Shown piece by piece: positions 14,819-21,893 of a DNA stretch of 21,893 nucleotides (positions are counted from its first letter, which is position 1; the number at the start of each line of letters is the position of its first letter). The position numbers were made by a program, and so were the translations under genes. The stretch comes from JBKHBT01 sp046542255. Its GTDB lineage: Bacteria > UBP14 > UBA6098 > JBKHBT01. The notes beneath the pieces are model-generated. The model did no database searches. It was not told the DNA's origin and was given only the letters and a program-made list of their open reading frames with translations. The stretch covers positions 1 to 21,893 of the forward strand of contig JBKHBT010000054.1 of assembly GCA_046542255.1 (NCBI GenBank), written 5' to 3'.

Positions 14819-15913
14819 CTATATTTCTTTTAATACGAGAGGTTTTATTAGTTCTTCGAGCCTACTTCTGACATCATCTGACCTGGCAGCATTTTTACGA
14901 TCATTGATCCACCTGTGGATTTCACCGGATTTTGCGATCGTGCGTTTGAGTTCTTCATTTCTGCCGATGGCTTTCGAAAAGCATGCAAATGCGCTATCGA
15001 CATCATCGAGATATAGGCGGGAAAAGCCATAGTTTAGAAGCCTCTGGGCATTCATCGGAGCATAATTTAATGCCATATAGAAATTCGCATCCGCTTTTTG
15101 ATAATCACCCTTTTTGAAATATATTGCACCGATACCATTATAGGCATCTGTGAGGTTTATATCGTCTTCCATTAGCCGAATCGCCTGCTCGTATTTTTCT
15201 ATGGCCTTTTCGAGTTCGCCTTTGTATTCATAGACATTTGCCATGCTCAGGCATACGATGCCTTTGTCTTCATTTTCTGGAAAGGCCAGCAAGGCCTCGC
15301 CAAGATTTTTAATAGCTTTATCGTAATTGCCCCTTACAGCAGCGATTTCACCGAAATTCCTAAGCGTGAGCGCCTGTATTCTTTTGTCGTCAGTGGCTTT
15401 TGCAGCATTTTCAAAGCTTTTTATCGATTCATTATAATTTCCCATAGTTCGATGGACAGAACCTTTATTAACATATGCCGATGCCTTAACATCGGACCTA
15501 TCGCTCAGGTGGATTATTTCATTATATGCTGCGATTGCGCCCTGCTTATCGCCGATTAGGTCTTTGACCATGCCGATATTATCCAATACAGTGACTTTCT
15601 GCGAATCGGTTTGGCTGTGATTCAGGGCAAATTTGAAATTGGCCATCGTGGAATCAAAAAGCGCCATATCTTTGTTCTTGAGAACATTATTTTTGGCAGC
15701 ATATGCACGGCCTAGCATGAGATGTGCATTAGCAAGGTCAGAGTCTTCTCGATAGTTTTCGATAGCTATCATGTATTGCTCGATAGATGCATTAACCTGG
15801 CCGTCTTCTAGCAATTTTTCGGCTTTTGCCATAGCCTCGTCAGCTTTTTGGGCATTGCCACATCCCATAATTAAGATCAATATAAAAGTTAATGCTAAAA
15901 TAGCCTTTTTCAT
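14819..15913 (-). CDS. TPR-repeat lipoprotein
   Basis: The start is set at the ATG with AGGAGG four bases upstream; the upstream in-frame ATG at 15931 would place that ribosome site inside the coding region. From here there are 364 residues. The N-terminus MKKAILALTFILILIMGC is a lipoprotein signal with lipidated Cys18 and Gly at +2, so the protein is probably anchored in the inner or outer membrane and faces the periplasm. The rest, from about 25 to 340, is helical TPR-like repeats such as GDKQGAIAAYNEII, GNYNESIKSFENAA, GNYDKAIKNLGEAL and GELEKAIEKYEQAI, a protein-binding scaffold. The partner is unknown. It sits between a TPR membrane protein and the flavodoxin-like gene, all on one strand. 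Confidence 0.87.
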   Translation of the reverse strand: MKKAILALTFILILIMGCGNAQKADEAMAKAEKLLEDGQVNASIEQYMIAIENYREDSDLANAHLMLGRAYAAKNNVLKNKDMALFDSTMANFKFALNHSQTDSQKVTVLDNIGMVKDLIGDKQGAIAAYNEIIHLSDRSDVKASAYVNKGSVHRTMGNYNESIKSFENAAKATDDKRIQALTLRNFGEIAAVRGNYDKAIKNLGEALLAFPENEDKGIVCLSMANVYEYKGELEKAIEKYEQAIRLMEDDINLTDAYNGIGAIYFKKGDYQKADANFYMALNYAPMNAQRLLNYGFSRLYLDDVDSAFACFSKAIGRNEELKRTIAKSGEIHRWINDRKNAARSDDVRSRLEELIKPLVLKEI

Positions 15914-15917
15914 TCTT

Positions 15918-15923
15918 CCTCCT
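15918..15923 (-). promoter_or_regulatory. Ribosome binding site that fixes the lipoprotein start
   Basis: AGGAGG on the minus strand lies four bases before the ATG at 15913. Choosing this start gives a clean lipoprotein signal peptide, whereas the upstream ATG would add six residues and lose the site. Confidence 0.85.
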
Positions 15924-15930
15924 GAAATCA

Positions 15931-17160
15931 TTAGCTTTTTTTGAAATATTTAGTAAGAGCTGGATCTATTGTTATGGCTTTTTTGATATCTTCTTTCGCG
16001 CCTTTATTGGCACCGATTTTCCTTTTGACTGCACCTCGATTAAGATATGCCTTAGCGAAATTTGGATCGATATTAATAGCCTCTGTAAAATCATCGACAG
16101 CGCCCATAAGGTCGCCTGCTTTGATTTTGCTATTAGCCCGTGAATACCATAGCATTTTATTGTTCCTGTCCATCTCTAATGCTTTTGAATAGTCGGCTAT
16201 AGCCGACTGGTAGTTCTTCTTTTTGAAATTCTCCATTGCTTTTTTGGTATATTCTTGTGCGGTGAGTGTTTCTTCGATTAGCATATCGCTCAGGTCGGGC
16301 ATTTCATCCGGCTCTTGATTTGGTTCTTGCGATGTTGTGCTTTTTTGAAAGGCATCGTCAGAATAGGAGAAACGATTCCGATTTTGATTCTGCTCTGTTT
16401 TCTTTTCGGATGGTTGATTTAAATATGAAGGGCCACCTGAAGGTCCATCGTAAACATTGGGCTGTTTTTTTTTCGTATCCTGCTTGAATCCTATAGTATT
16501 CGATCGAGGCAAACCGGCTCCAAAGCCCATAGAATTGCTACTGGAGACTTCGCCGCTCAATAGACTATAGGCATGGATGTAAGCGACTAGTGCGAGTGGC
16601 ATTGTGATAAAAAGGCCCAGGCCGAATGGAATCGAGCCAATCACGTTTATTAGATTTAATACAATCATTAGTAAAAATAAATTGAGTATATTGCCCTGAG
16701 TCATCTCGGAACTTCGTTGGAATGCTTCTATCGGGCCGAGATTCTCATCGACTATCAAAATTGGAAACATTCCGAAACGAATTCCAAGATAAATACCGGG
16801 AATAATAAAAAACAAAGTCCCTATGCCTACAATAATTGAATAGAGCAAAGCTGCGATTAGATAGCTAAGAAGCTTATCGGTAACCGAAAATAGATCGCCA
16901 ATAGAGATGTCCTCGGAACGGTGGATTTTGAGGCCAATTCGAATGAACCCAAGTATAATTATAACCTGCAATCCCCAGAAAGCAAAAGAGAATACAGTGC
17001 TCAACAATTCACTATTCTGTACTGTCAAGCCGGCTAGTATCAAAGGAATAAACATAATAACTAATGCGATAAACATAATAAGGATCAATTGGCCAATATT
17101 TGCCTTGACCAAATTCCATGAATACGATATTGTATCGCCAATAGGTATCTGTCCGTTCAT
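15931..17160 (-). CDS. Polytopic membrane protein fused to C-terminal TPR repeats
   Basis: The 409-residue protein has an N-terminal membrane domain with about five or six hydrophobic segments (about 24-46, 55-78, 97-115, 117-138, 157-199). Its loop FPILIVDENLGPIEAFQRSSEMTQGN (about 132-157) resembles the family of membrane domains seen in DUF975-like and glycerophosphodiester-phosphodiesterase-associated proteins. Residues about 203-300 are a Ser/Gln/Asn/Lys-rich, probably disordered linker. Three TPR repeats follow (about 301-402), each with the NYQSAIADYSKAL type of pattern. Function is unknown; a scaffold that recruits partners to the membrane is an inference. AGAGAG precedes ATG. The next gene downstream begins within about 20 bases of its stop codon. 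Confidence 0.82.
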   Translation of the reverse strand: MNGQIPIGDTISYSWNLVKANIGQLILIMFIALVIMFIPLILAGLTVQNSELLSTVFSFAFWGLQVIIILGFIRIGLKIHRSEDISIGDLFSVTDKLLSYLIAALLYSIIVGIGTLFFIIPGIYLGIRFGMFPILIVDENLGPIEAFQRSSEMTQGNILNLFLLMIVLNLINVIGSIPFGLGLFITMPLALVAYIHAYSLLSGEVSSSNSMGFGAGLPRSNTIGFKQDTKKKQPNVYDGPSGGPSYLNQPSEKKTEQNQNRNRFSYSDDAFQKSTTSQEPNQEPDEMPDLSDMLIEETLTAQEYTKKAMENFKKKNYQSAIADYSKALEMDRNNKMLWYSRANSKIKAGDLMGAVDDFTEAINIDPNFAKAYLNRGAVKRKIGANKGAKEDIKKAITIDPALTKYFKKS

Positions 17161-17173
17161 GATACTCTCTTTT

Positions 17174-18070
17174 CTATTCTACCTTAATTATTTTGGCATC
17201 TATAGATTTATTTTTAACTATTTCCGGTTCGCCTTTATAGCGTAGTACCAGATTTTCTGATGATTCAATCTCAATTTTATCATTTGCTTTAAGCTCGATA
17301 TTAGAAGAACCGGAGCTTTTTATGAAGCACTTATCGACATCAAGGCCAAAGCATTTAAATTTGCTCTCGCCCCGGGCTTCGATAAGAAATTTTTGGGCTT
17401 TGCCTTCCAATTCTACTATCGATTTTCCAGAAGCATCTGTTTTGATTTCATCATAATCGACATTCAACTCGCAAAATGTACTTCCTTTCAAAACAATTGA
17501 TAAATTTTTGCCATTTATCTTGCTTTCGGTAAGAATGGCGCCTGTGCCCTTATGCTCAATCTTGCTAAGGTTTGTGACAGTGATATCGATTCTGACTGGA
17601 TTTTGTGGTTTATAGCGATCATCCAATGATATCTGGATTTCCTTTTTCGATTGTTTGATTTCTATTTTATCGATGATATTGTCATCGGCATCTGCAATAA
17701 GCTGTATTCTTTTTCGCTGATTGATATATACATCCATCTGGCCGGATACGATTATCTTATCGAAATCATCGATGTCGAATTTCCGAATATCTGCAATTCC
17801 AGAACCAATAAACCTGTCTTTTGGCTCGCCTGTAAAAAAATCCCGTACCATATTGCCGAACATTATAAAAGGGACAATCAAAAGCAGCAATATAATAATA
17901 GCGAGCACAATACCGATTACAAAGCTAAGCACAATTCCCAGTGCCGGCAGCAAAAATACCGCAAGCAAAACCACAATGCCGATTGCTATCAAAATGCCGA
18001 AAATACTAAAGATGATTTTCAAAAACGGATTCTCTACCTGCTTATCATTTATAATAAATTTCGCCGACAA
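17174..18070 (-). CDS. Membrane-anchored GIN-domain (DUF2807-like) protein
   Basis: The 298-residue protein begins with two very hydrophobic segments (about 18-45 and 47-74) and then has a repetitive beta-rich domain (about 90-296). The pattern GSGIADIRKFDIDDFDKIIVSGQMDVYI (about 89-116), with later repeats such as KGSTFCELNV and SSGSSNIEL, matches the 'putative auto-transporter adhesin head GIN domain' family. Members usually have a signal peptide; the hydrophobic hairpin here is unusual and leaves the side of the membrane uncertain. The start codon is TTG, supported by GGAG eight bases upstream. The polytopic TPR gene follows after 13 bases. No biochemical role is known for the family, so only the family is assigned. 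Confidence 0.8.
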   Translation of the reverse strand: MSAKFIINDKQVENPFLKIIFSIFGILIAIGIVVLLAVFLLPALGIVLSFVIGIVLAIIILLLLIVPFIMFGNMVRDFFTGEPKDRFIGSGIADIRKFDIDDFDKIIVSGQMDVYINQRKRIQLIADADDNIIDKIEIKQSKKEIQISLDDRYKPQNPVRIDITVTNLSKIEHKGTGAILTESKINGKNLSIVLKGSTFCELNVDYDEIKTDASGKSIVELEGKAQKFLIEARGESKFKCFGLDVDKCFIKSSGSSNIELKANDKIEIESSENLVLRYKGEPEIVKNKSIDAKIIKVE

Positions 18071-18075
18071 GATTA

Positions 18076-18408
18076 TTACTCCATCTTAATGATTTGCCTA
18101 CAAAATAAACATATGTTATTTTGCTTCAAAGTCAAATATTTTAGTGGTTTAACTAAAGATTTAATCGAAGAATCATCCAATGGGATGTCACCAATTAACT
18201 TATTGCTAAATGGCGCTCTATAGTATTCGGCTTTTATCGATTGCAGGGCATAATCTTCTTTTAGCAGCAGCCTGCTTGTAAAAAAGCAGACTGCGCTGAT
18301 TTCATAGATTAATAGATGATTCAGTTTCGAAGTCTGAGCTGTATCGATAGCTTCCCTGAATGTCAAAGTATCATAACTGTTGCTCAGATGAGCCGAAAAG
18401 TGAAACAA
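18076..18408 (-). CDS. Doubtful small open frame, possible hypothetical gene or remnant
   Basis: A 110-codon frame fills most of the 370-base gap between the DUF2007-like and GIN-domain genes. It begins at a TTG with no ribosome site. The frame stays open about 16 codons further upstream without an ATG or GTG, so it may be the tail of a decayed or frameshifted gene. Codon use (TCG for Ser, ATC GAT) looks like the neighbours. Its last codons, AAG ATG GAG TAA, contain the GGAG used by the next gene. Two Cys lie near the end (CLFC). I recognise no family. A hairpin inside it (18267-18294) is an alternative reason for its sequence. Coding is less likely than not. Confidence 0.3.
   Translation of the reverse strand: MFHFSAHLSNSYDTLTFREAIDTAQTSKLNHLLIYEISAVCFFTSRLLLKEDYALQSIKAEYYRAPFSNKLIGDIPLDDSSIKSLVKPLKYLTLKQNNICLFCRQIIKME
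18079..18082 (-). promoter_or_regulatory. Ribosome binding site supporting a TTG start
   Basis: GGAG on the minus strand lies eight bases before the TTG at 18068-18070, which makes TTG the likely initiator of the GIN-domain gene. No ATG nearby in frame is better placed. Confidence 0.6.
18267..18294 (-). promoter_or_regulatory. Hairpin in the gap before the GIN-domain gene
   Basis: GCAG-c-CTGCTT (18267-18277) pairs with AAGCAG-a-CTGC (18284-18294): ten base pairs with one mismatch and a six-base loop. No T-run long enough for a terminator is seen on the minus strand, the direction of the flanking genes. It may be an mRNA structure in the leader of the GIN-domain operon. Confidence 0.4.
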
Positions 18409-18440
18409 TAAATAGTAAAAATGGAAATCACCACTGGATG

Positions 18441-18941
18441 CTATTTTTCATCATCGAGGCCTTTCTCGAGACGATCGAGAACAATTTTGGCATCTTCGAG
18501 CCTGACATCTGGCACTGTTACATGGAAATAGTGCGAATCCTTATTTTTGAGATCGATCTCCTCGATTCTTGCCGGGATTCCTTTGTCTTCGAGAGCATCT
18601 TCTAAGGCCTCGGCAACCATGCTGGAATCGATTTTGATAAGCTCTTTCCAGAGTCCTTCATTTTCTTCATCGATTTCCTCGGAGCTTGGTGGCTCTTCTG
18701 CATGATAATGCTTTGTGCTTGCTATTATCTCGGATGCCCGGTCTGCAAAATCGGGATGTACGATGACTTCGTAATTTGCATCCGTAGTCGCATCGCCGAT
18801 ATAATATTTCAGGCCGGTATCGCCCTGGCCAGAGATTTCTGCCATGATTCCTTCATTTTCGAGTAATTCCTTGGCCATCTGTGCAAAGCTTCTTTTGTCA
18901 TATGTAGCCACGACCACACTTGTGATTTCTTTGTCTGCCAT
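18441..18941 (-). CDS. DUF2007-like protein (two similar halves)
   Basis: The start at 18941 is chosen because AGGTGG lies five bases upstream; the GTG at 18950 lies within that site. The protein has 166 residues, is acidic and soluble. Each half carries a pattern of the type 'A..L...L...GI.A.I ... V.V...F..A..I' (about 15-75 and 105-160), typical of DUF2007, 'putative prokaryotic signal transducing protein'. Thus it looks like an internal duplication of that small ferredoxin-like fold, joined by an acidic stretch with EEPPSSEEIDEENEG (about 82-96). The role is unknown. It follows dxs after 28 bases on the same strand and is probably co-transcribed with ispA-dxs. Confidence 0.6.
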   Translation of the reverse strand: MADKEITSVVVATYDKRSFAQMAKELLENEGIMAEISGQGDTGLKYYIGDATTDANYEVIVHPDFADRASEIIASTKHYHAEEPPSSEEIDEENEGLWKELIKIDSSMVAEALEDALEDKGIPARIEEIDLKNKDSHYFHVTVPDVRLEDAKIVLDRLEKGLDDEK

Positions 18942-18946
18942 ATAAA

Positions 18947-18952
18947 CCACCT
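18947..18952 (-). promoter_or_regulatory. Ribosome binding site that fixes the DUF2007-like start
   Basis: AGGTGG on the minus strand sits five bases before the ATG at 18941. It contains the upstream in-frame GTG, ruling that codon out as the start. Confidence 0.8.
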
Positions 18953-18969
18953 TTATAAGTTTATTAGAT

Positions 18970-20844
18970 TTATTGATTTACAAGTTTCTTAGCTGTTTCT
19001 GTGATTCCGGATTTATCGAGTAATAGGTTTTTTAGTAGAATATTTGTATTTCCATGTGGAACAAATTCATCCGGAATGGCCATAATTTCCATTTTTCCGC
19101 AATATCCATGATCCAGAAGCCACGACATCACGCCTTCGCCGAATCCTCCCTGACGTGCATTTTCTTCGACAGTGATAATATAATCTGCTTTGAGCGCAAC
19201 TTCTTCGAGAAGCTTCTCGTCCATCGGTTTAATGAATCTGCAATTTATGACTGTGGGTTTGATTTCTTTCAGCCCATCTTCAGCAGCATCGACAGCAGGA
19301 TTGACCATCGATCCTGTTGCCAGTATTGTCAGTTTCTTATCGCCTTTTCTTTTGATTTGCCAGCTTCCAATCTCAATCTCTTCGATATGCCCAAATTCCT
19401 TGACACCAATCCCTTTGCCACGTGGATATCTCATTGCATATGGGCCTTTTTGGTATTTGATTCCCGTGTAAAGCAGGTCGCGTAATTCGCTTTCATCGGC
19501 AGGAGCGGCTACTATCATTTTTGGTATCGTTCTAAGGTATGAAAGGTCGAAGACTCCATGATGTGTCGGGCCATCTGCGCCAACCACACCGCCACGATCG
19601 AGTGCGAAAACAACTGGGGCATCCTGAAGGGCGGCATCATGGATGAGCTGGTCATAGCTCCTTTGCAAAAATGTTGAATAGATGGCACAAACCACAGGGA
19701 TGCCTTCCAGAGCGAGAGCTGTGGCGAATGTGGTTGCATGAGGCTCTGCGATTCCGACATCATAGAATCTATTCGGATACTTCTCGGAAAACTCGACAAG
19801 GCCGGTTCCGAGAGACATCGCTGCTGTAATGGCGGTGAGTTCGGGCATCTTTGCGCCCAGCTCAACCATCGTCTCGCCGAAAACCTGTGTATAGGATTTG
19901 ATTCCGGTGGATGAATGTTTCTCGCCGGTTTTCTTGTCAAATGAACCGATGCCGTGGAATTTCGGCCTATTTTCTTCTGCGAATGAATAGCCTTTGCCTT
20001 TTTCTGTCAGCAGATGAAGTATCTTGGGTTTGCGAACATTCTTGATTTCGCGAAGCACACTGACAATTTTATGCGTATCGTGTCCATCTATTGGGCCAAA
20101 ATATTCCCATCCAAGCTGCTCGAAAAGCATTCCCGGCACTATAATATTTTTCAATGAATCTTCGATTTTTGCAGCCAAAGAACGAATCGAGCTACCGATC
20201 GGTATTTTGCCCATGAGTTGCCATACATCTTCTTTGAGTTTGGAGTAATGTGGATTTGCTATAATGCTTGTCAGATATTTCGACATTGCTCCGACATTTC
20301 TTGATATCGACATTTTATTGTCATTTAGAATAATCAGCATTTCGGAATTATATGACCCACCGTTATTTAGGGCTTCGTATGCTATTCCGCCTGTCAAAGC
20401 GCCATCGCCAATAATAGCGACTACATTATGATCCTGTCCACGCATATCCCTTGCCTGCGCAAACCCGACAGCGGCAGAAATCGAAGTGCTGGCATGGCCA
20501 ACACCGAAATGGTCGCAAGGAGATTCGCTACGTTTGGGAAATCCACTAATGCCTTCATGGCAACGGATTGTGCAGAATTTATCCCTTCTGCCGGTCAGAA
20601 TCTTATATGGATAACACTGATGGCCGACATCCCATACGATTCTATCCTTCTCCGGTTTGAATACTTTAAGGACTGCGAGAGTTAGCTCGATTATTCCGAG
20701 ATTTGGCGCAAGATGACCGCCTGTATCGGACACTACGCTGATTATCTCTTCGCGAAGCTCATCGGCAAGAGTTTTAAGTTCGCCATAGGTAAGGCCCCAG
20801 ACATCTTGAGGGCCATGTATATTTTCGAGAATCGCTTCGCTCAT
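18970..20844 (-). CDS. dxs: 1-deoxy-D-xylulose-5-phosphate synthase
   Basis: This thiamine-diphosphate enzyme joins pyruvate and glyceraldehyde 3-phosphate to DXP, the first step of the non-mevalonate isoprenoid pathway and a source for thiamine and pyridoxal. From this start it has 624 residues, the normal length. Visible motifs are GGHLAPNLG (42-50), DVGHQCYPYKILTGR (about 72-86), the cofactor motif GDG (146-148) running to NDN (174-176), the catalytic E367 in GIAEPHA, and DRGGVVGADGPTHHG (about 416-430). The start overlaps the last base of the ispA stop codon (TGATG), with AAGGA (20852-20856) seven bases upstream. The longer frame from 20883 would run far into ispA and adds non-family residues. 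Coupling to ispA puts the first and a late pathway step under one control. Confidence 0.97.
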   Translation of the reverse strand: MSEAILENIHGPQDVWGLTYGELKTLADELREEIISVVSDTGGHLAPNLGIIELTLAVLKVFKPEKDRIVWDVGHQCYPYKILTGRRDKFCTIRCHEGISGFPKRSESPCDHFGVGHASTSISAAVGFAQARDMRGQDHNVVAIIGDGALTGGIAYEALNNGGSYNSEMLIILNDNKMSISRNVGAMSKYLTSIIANPHYSKLKEDVWQLMGKIPIGSSIRSLAAKIEDSLKNIIVPGMLFEQLGWEYFGPIDGHDTHKIVSVLREIKNVRKPKILHLLTEKGKGYSFAEENRPKFHGIGSFDKKTGEKHSSTGIKSYTQVFGETMVELGAKMPELTAITAAMSLGTGLVEFSEKYPNRFYDVGIAEPHATTFATALALEGIPVVCAIYSTFLQRSYDQLIHDAALQDAPVVFALDRGGVVGADGPTHHGVFDLSYLRTIPKMIVAAPADESELRDLLYTGIKYQKGPYAMRYPRGKGIGVKEFGHIEEIEIGSWQIKRKGDKKLTILATGSMVNPAVDAAEDGLKEIKPTVINCRFIKPMDEKLLEEVALKADYIITVEENARQGGFGEGVMSWLLDHGYCGKMEIMAIPDEFVPHGNTNILLKNLLLDKSGITETAKKLVNQ

Positions 20845-21701
20845 CAGTTCATCCTTGTTAAAATGAAATTTGCAATTTCGCAAAATATGCCAGAATTGTC
20901 ATAATCACAGATAGCAGCTTTGGCATTATCGATAAGCTCTTCCGCTTTTTGTTGCGAATTTTCGAGTCCATAGAATCTTGGATAAGTTGCTTTATTTTTA
21001 TCGGCATCGGAACCAATTGGTTTGCCCAATTGCTTGGCATCGCCTTTGATGTCAAGAATATCGTCCACTACCTGAAATGCCAGGCCGATGTTTTTTGCAT
21101 ATTCTGTGATATCTTCGAGCTTTTCCTTGTCTGCATCGGCAATGATGGCCCCGACTCTTAGCGATGTCCTAAGAAGTGCGGCGGTTTTATTTTTGTGTAT
21201 GAAATGCAATTCTTCTTCAGTGATTTCCTGATTTTCGCTTTCGATATCGACCACCTGTCCGCCTACAAGCCCTTCTGTTCCAATATTTGATGCAACCTCG
21301 CGAATGATATCGATATTTCCGCTATCTGCGAGTAGTTCGAATGCCAGGGCATGGAGTGCATCGCCGGCCAGAATAGCCATCGCTTCGCCATAGACTTTGT
21401 GAGATGTTGGTTTGCCACGCCGAAGATCGTCATCATCCATCGCCGGAAGATCATCGTGAATTAGTGAATATGTATGGATTAGCTCGAGCGCACAGGCTGG
21501 TGGGAAAACCAGGTCATCGCGCCTTCCGCCGCAGAAACGATATGCCAGAATGCAAAGTGCCGGCCGTAGTCTTTTGCCACCGGCAAAAACGCTATATCGC
21601 ATTGCTTTATGGATTGTTTCGGGTTTCTTATCTTCGGGGGGAAGAAGTTTATCCAGCCATTTGTCTATGTCTTTGCGAAGGTTTTTAAGGATATCTTTCA
21701 T
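20844..21701 (-). CDS. ispA: Farnesyl diphosphate synthase (short-chain (E)-prenyl synthase)
   Basis: This enzyme condenses isopentenyl diphosphate with allylic diphosphates to make farnesyl diphosphate for quinones, undecaprenyl carrier and other lipids. The protein has 285 residues. It shows GGKRLRP (41-47), the first Asp-rich motif DDLPAMDDDDLRRG (83-96) with the two-residue insertion of bacterial type enzymes, GGQVVD (147-152), and the second Asp-rich motif DDILD (213-217). Tyr78 lies five residues before the first motif, as in E. coli IspA, which favours a C15 product; a geranylgeranyl product is not excluded. AAAGGA lies seven bases before ATG. xseB, often next to ispA elsewhere, is not seen in the 192 bases upstream. 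The stop codon shares one base with the dxs start. Confidence 0.95.
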   Translation of the reverse strand: MKDILKNLRKDIDKWLDKLLPPEDKKPETIHKAMRYSVFAGGKRLRPALCILAYRFCGGRRDDLVFPPACALELIHTYSLIHDDLPAMDDDDLRRGKPTSHKVYGEAMAILAGDALHALAFELLADSGNIDIIREVASNIGTEGLVGGQVVDIESENQEITEEELHFIHKNKTAALLRTSLRVGAIIADADKEKLEDITEYAKNIGLAFQVVDDILDIKGDAKQLGKPIGSDADKNKATYPRFYGLENSQQKAEELIDNAKAAICDYDNSGIFCEIANFILTRMN

Positions 21702-21893
21702 TGCAAATCCTTTACATTATTGTAAATTTAGTCAAAACATAATTATTTAAAATACAAAAAAGAATAGCAAAATCCAAGTATTTTGTTTGTATTTGTTTGT
21801 TTAGAACTCTAATGTGATTAATTATTTGATATAAAACAAAGAATTACAACTGATAATTATCGTTTGTGTATATTAGGATTTTGTACTGCCCCC
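21702..21893. other. AT-rich spacer at the window edge
   Basis: No gene is visible in these 192 bases. It should contain the promoter for the ispA-dxs operon, but no -35/-10 pair with good matches and spacing was found. It holds a short direct repeat of TTTGTTTG and the ten-base palindrome GATAATTATC (21852-21861). Confidence 0.4.

Noticed and set aside
17651..18223. 190-codon plus-strand open frame opposite the GIN-domain gene
   Set aside because: Its composition is Asn, Lys, Tyr and His-rich, it has no ribosome site or family resemblance, and it lies opposite a well-supported gene, so it is a shadow frame.
20845..20883. N-terminal extension of Dxs from 20883
   Set aside because: It lies wholly inside ispA; the ATG at 20844 has AAGGA at the right distance and starts the family sequence.
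21852..21861. GATAATTATC palindrome as a Fur-type iron box
   Set aside because: Only ten bases match a palindrome that is common in AT-rich DNA; a Fur box needs about 19 bases with three hexamers, and the gene downstream (ispA) gives no iron context.
1..21893. Mobile elements, CRISPR arrays, tRNA and rRNA genes
   Set aside because: No transposase, integrase, spaced direct-repeat array, cloverleaf or rRNA-like stretch was seen on either strand.

Overview
The window reads as a chromosomal segment of a moderately AT-rich, Gram-negative-type bacterium. Shine-Dalgarno sites are strong, several starts are TTG or lie well inside the longest open frame, and there are SecD/SecF, a lipoprotein and the DXP isoprenoid pathway. 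No plasmid, phage, IS, CRISPR, tRNA or rRNA gene was seen. The lineage cannot be fixed by reading. The mix of multi-PAS sensors, soluble histidine kinases, TPR proteins and a GIN-domain protein would suit an uncultured FCB-like or similar candidate phylum, but that is a guess.

Layout. (1) Bases 1-5354, plus strand: the end of an HD-domain gene, a 205-base spacer holding four consecutive hairpins, secD-secF, a strong intrinsic terminator, hisS, and a class I methyltransferase. (2) Bases 5360-9568, minus strand: one 1402-residue membrane protein with seven PAS domains and a probable GAF domain but no kinase, cyclase or other output domain. (3) Bases 9641-11781, plus strand: a class V aminotransferase-fold enzyme and an extended-SDR epimerase-like protein. 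(4) Bases 11791-14025, minus strand: a soluble kinase with a degenerate receiver domain, then a protein made only of two receiver domains. (5) Bases 14322-18070, minus strand: a tightly packed set of a GIN-domain membrane protein, a polytopic membrane-TPR fusion, a TPR lipoprotein and a flavodoxin-like protein. (6) Bases 18441-21701, minus strand: ispA-dxs (1-base overlap) and a DUF2007-like protein.

How it fits together. Regions 1 and 6 are housekeeping: protein export, histidyl-tRNA charging, and synthesis of DXP and farnesyl diphosphate. Regions 2 and 4 together look like a dispersed signalling set: a sensor without a kinase, a kinase without a sensor or membrane anchor, and receivers without an output. 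Region 5 looks like an envelope-associated operon of unknown role. The most notable items are the split signalling set with its Asp-to-Asn pseudo-receiver, the four-hairpin leader before secD, the terminator 16 bases before the hisS start, and a marked excess of the palindrome ATCGAT across the whole window.
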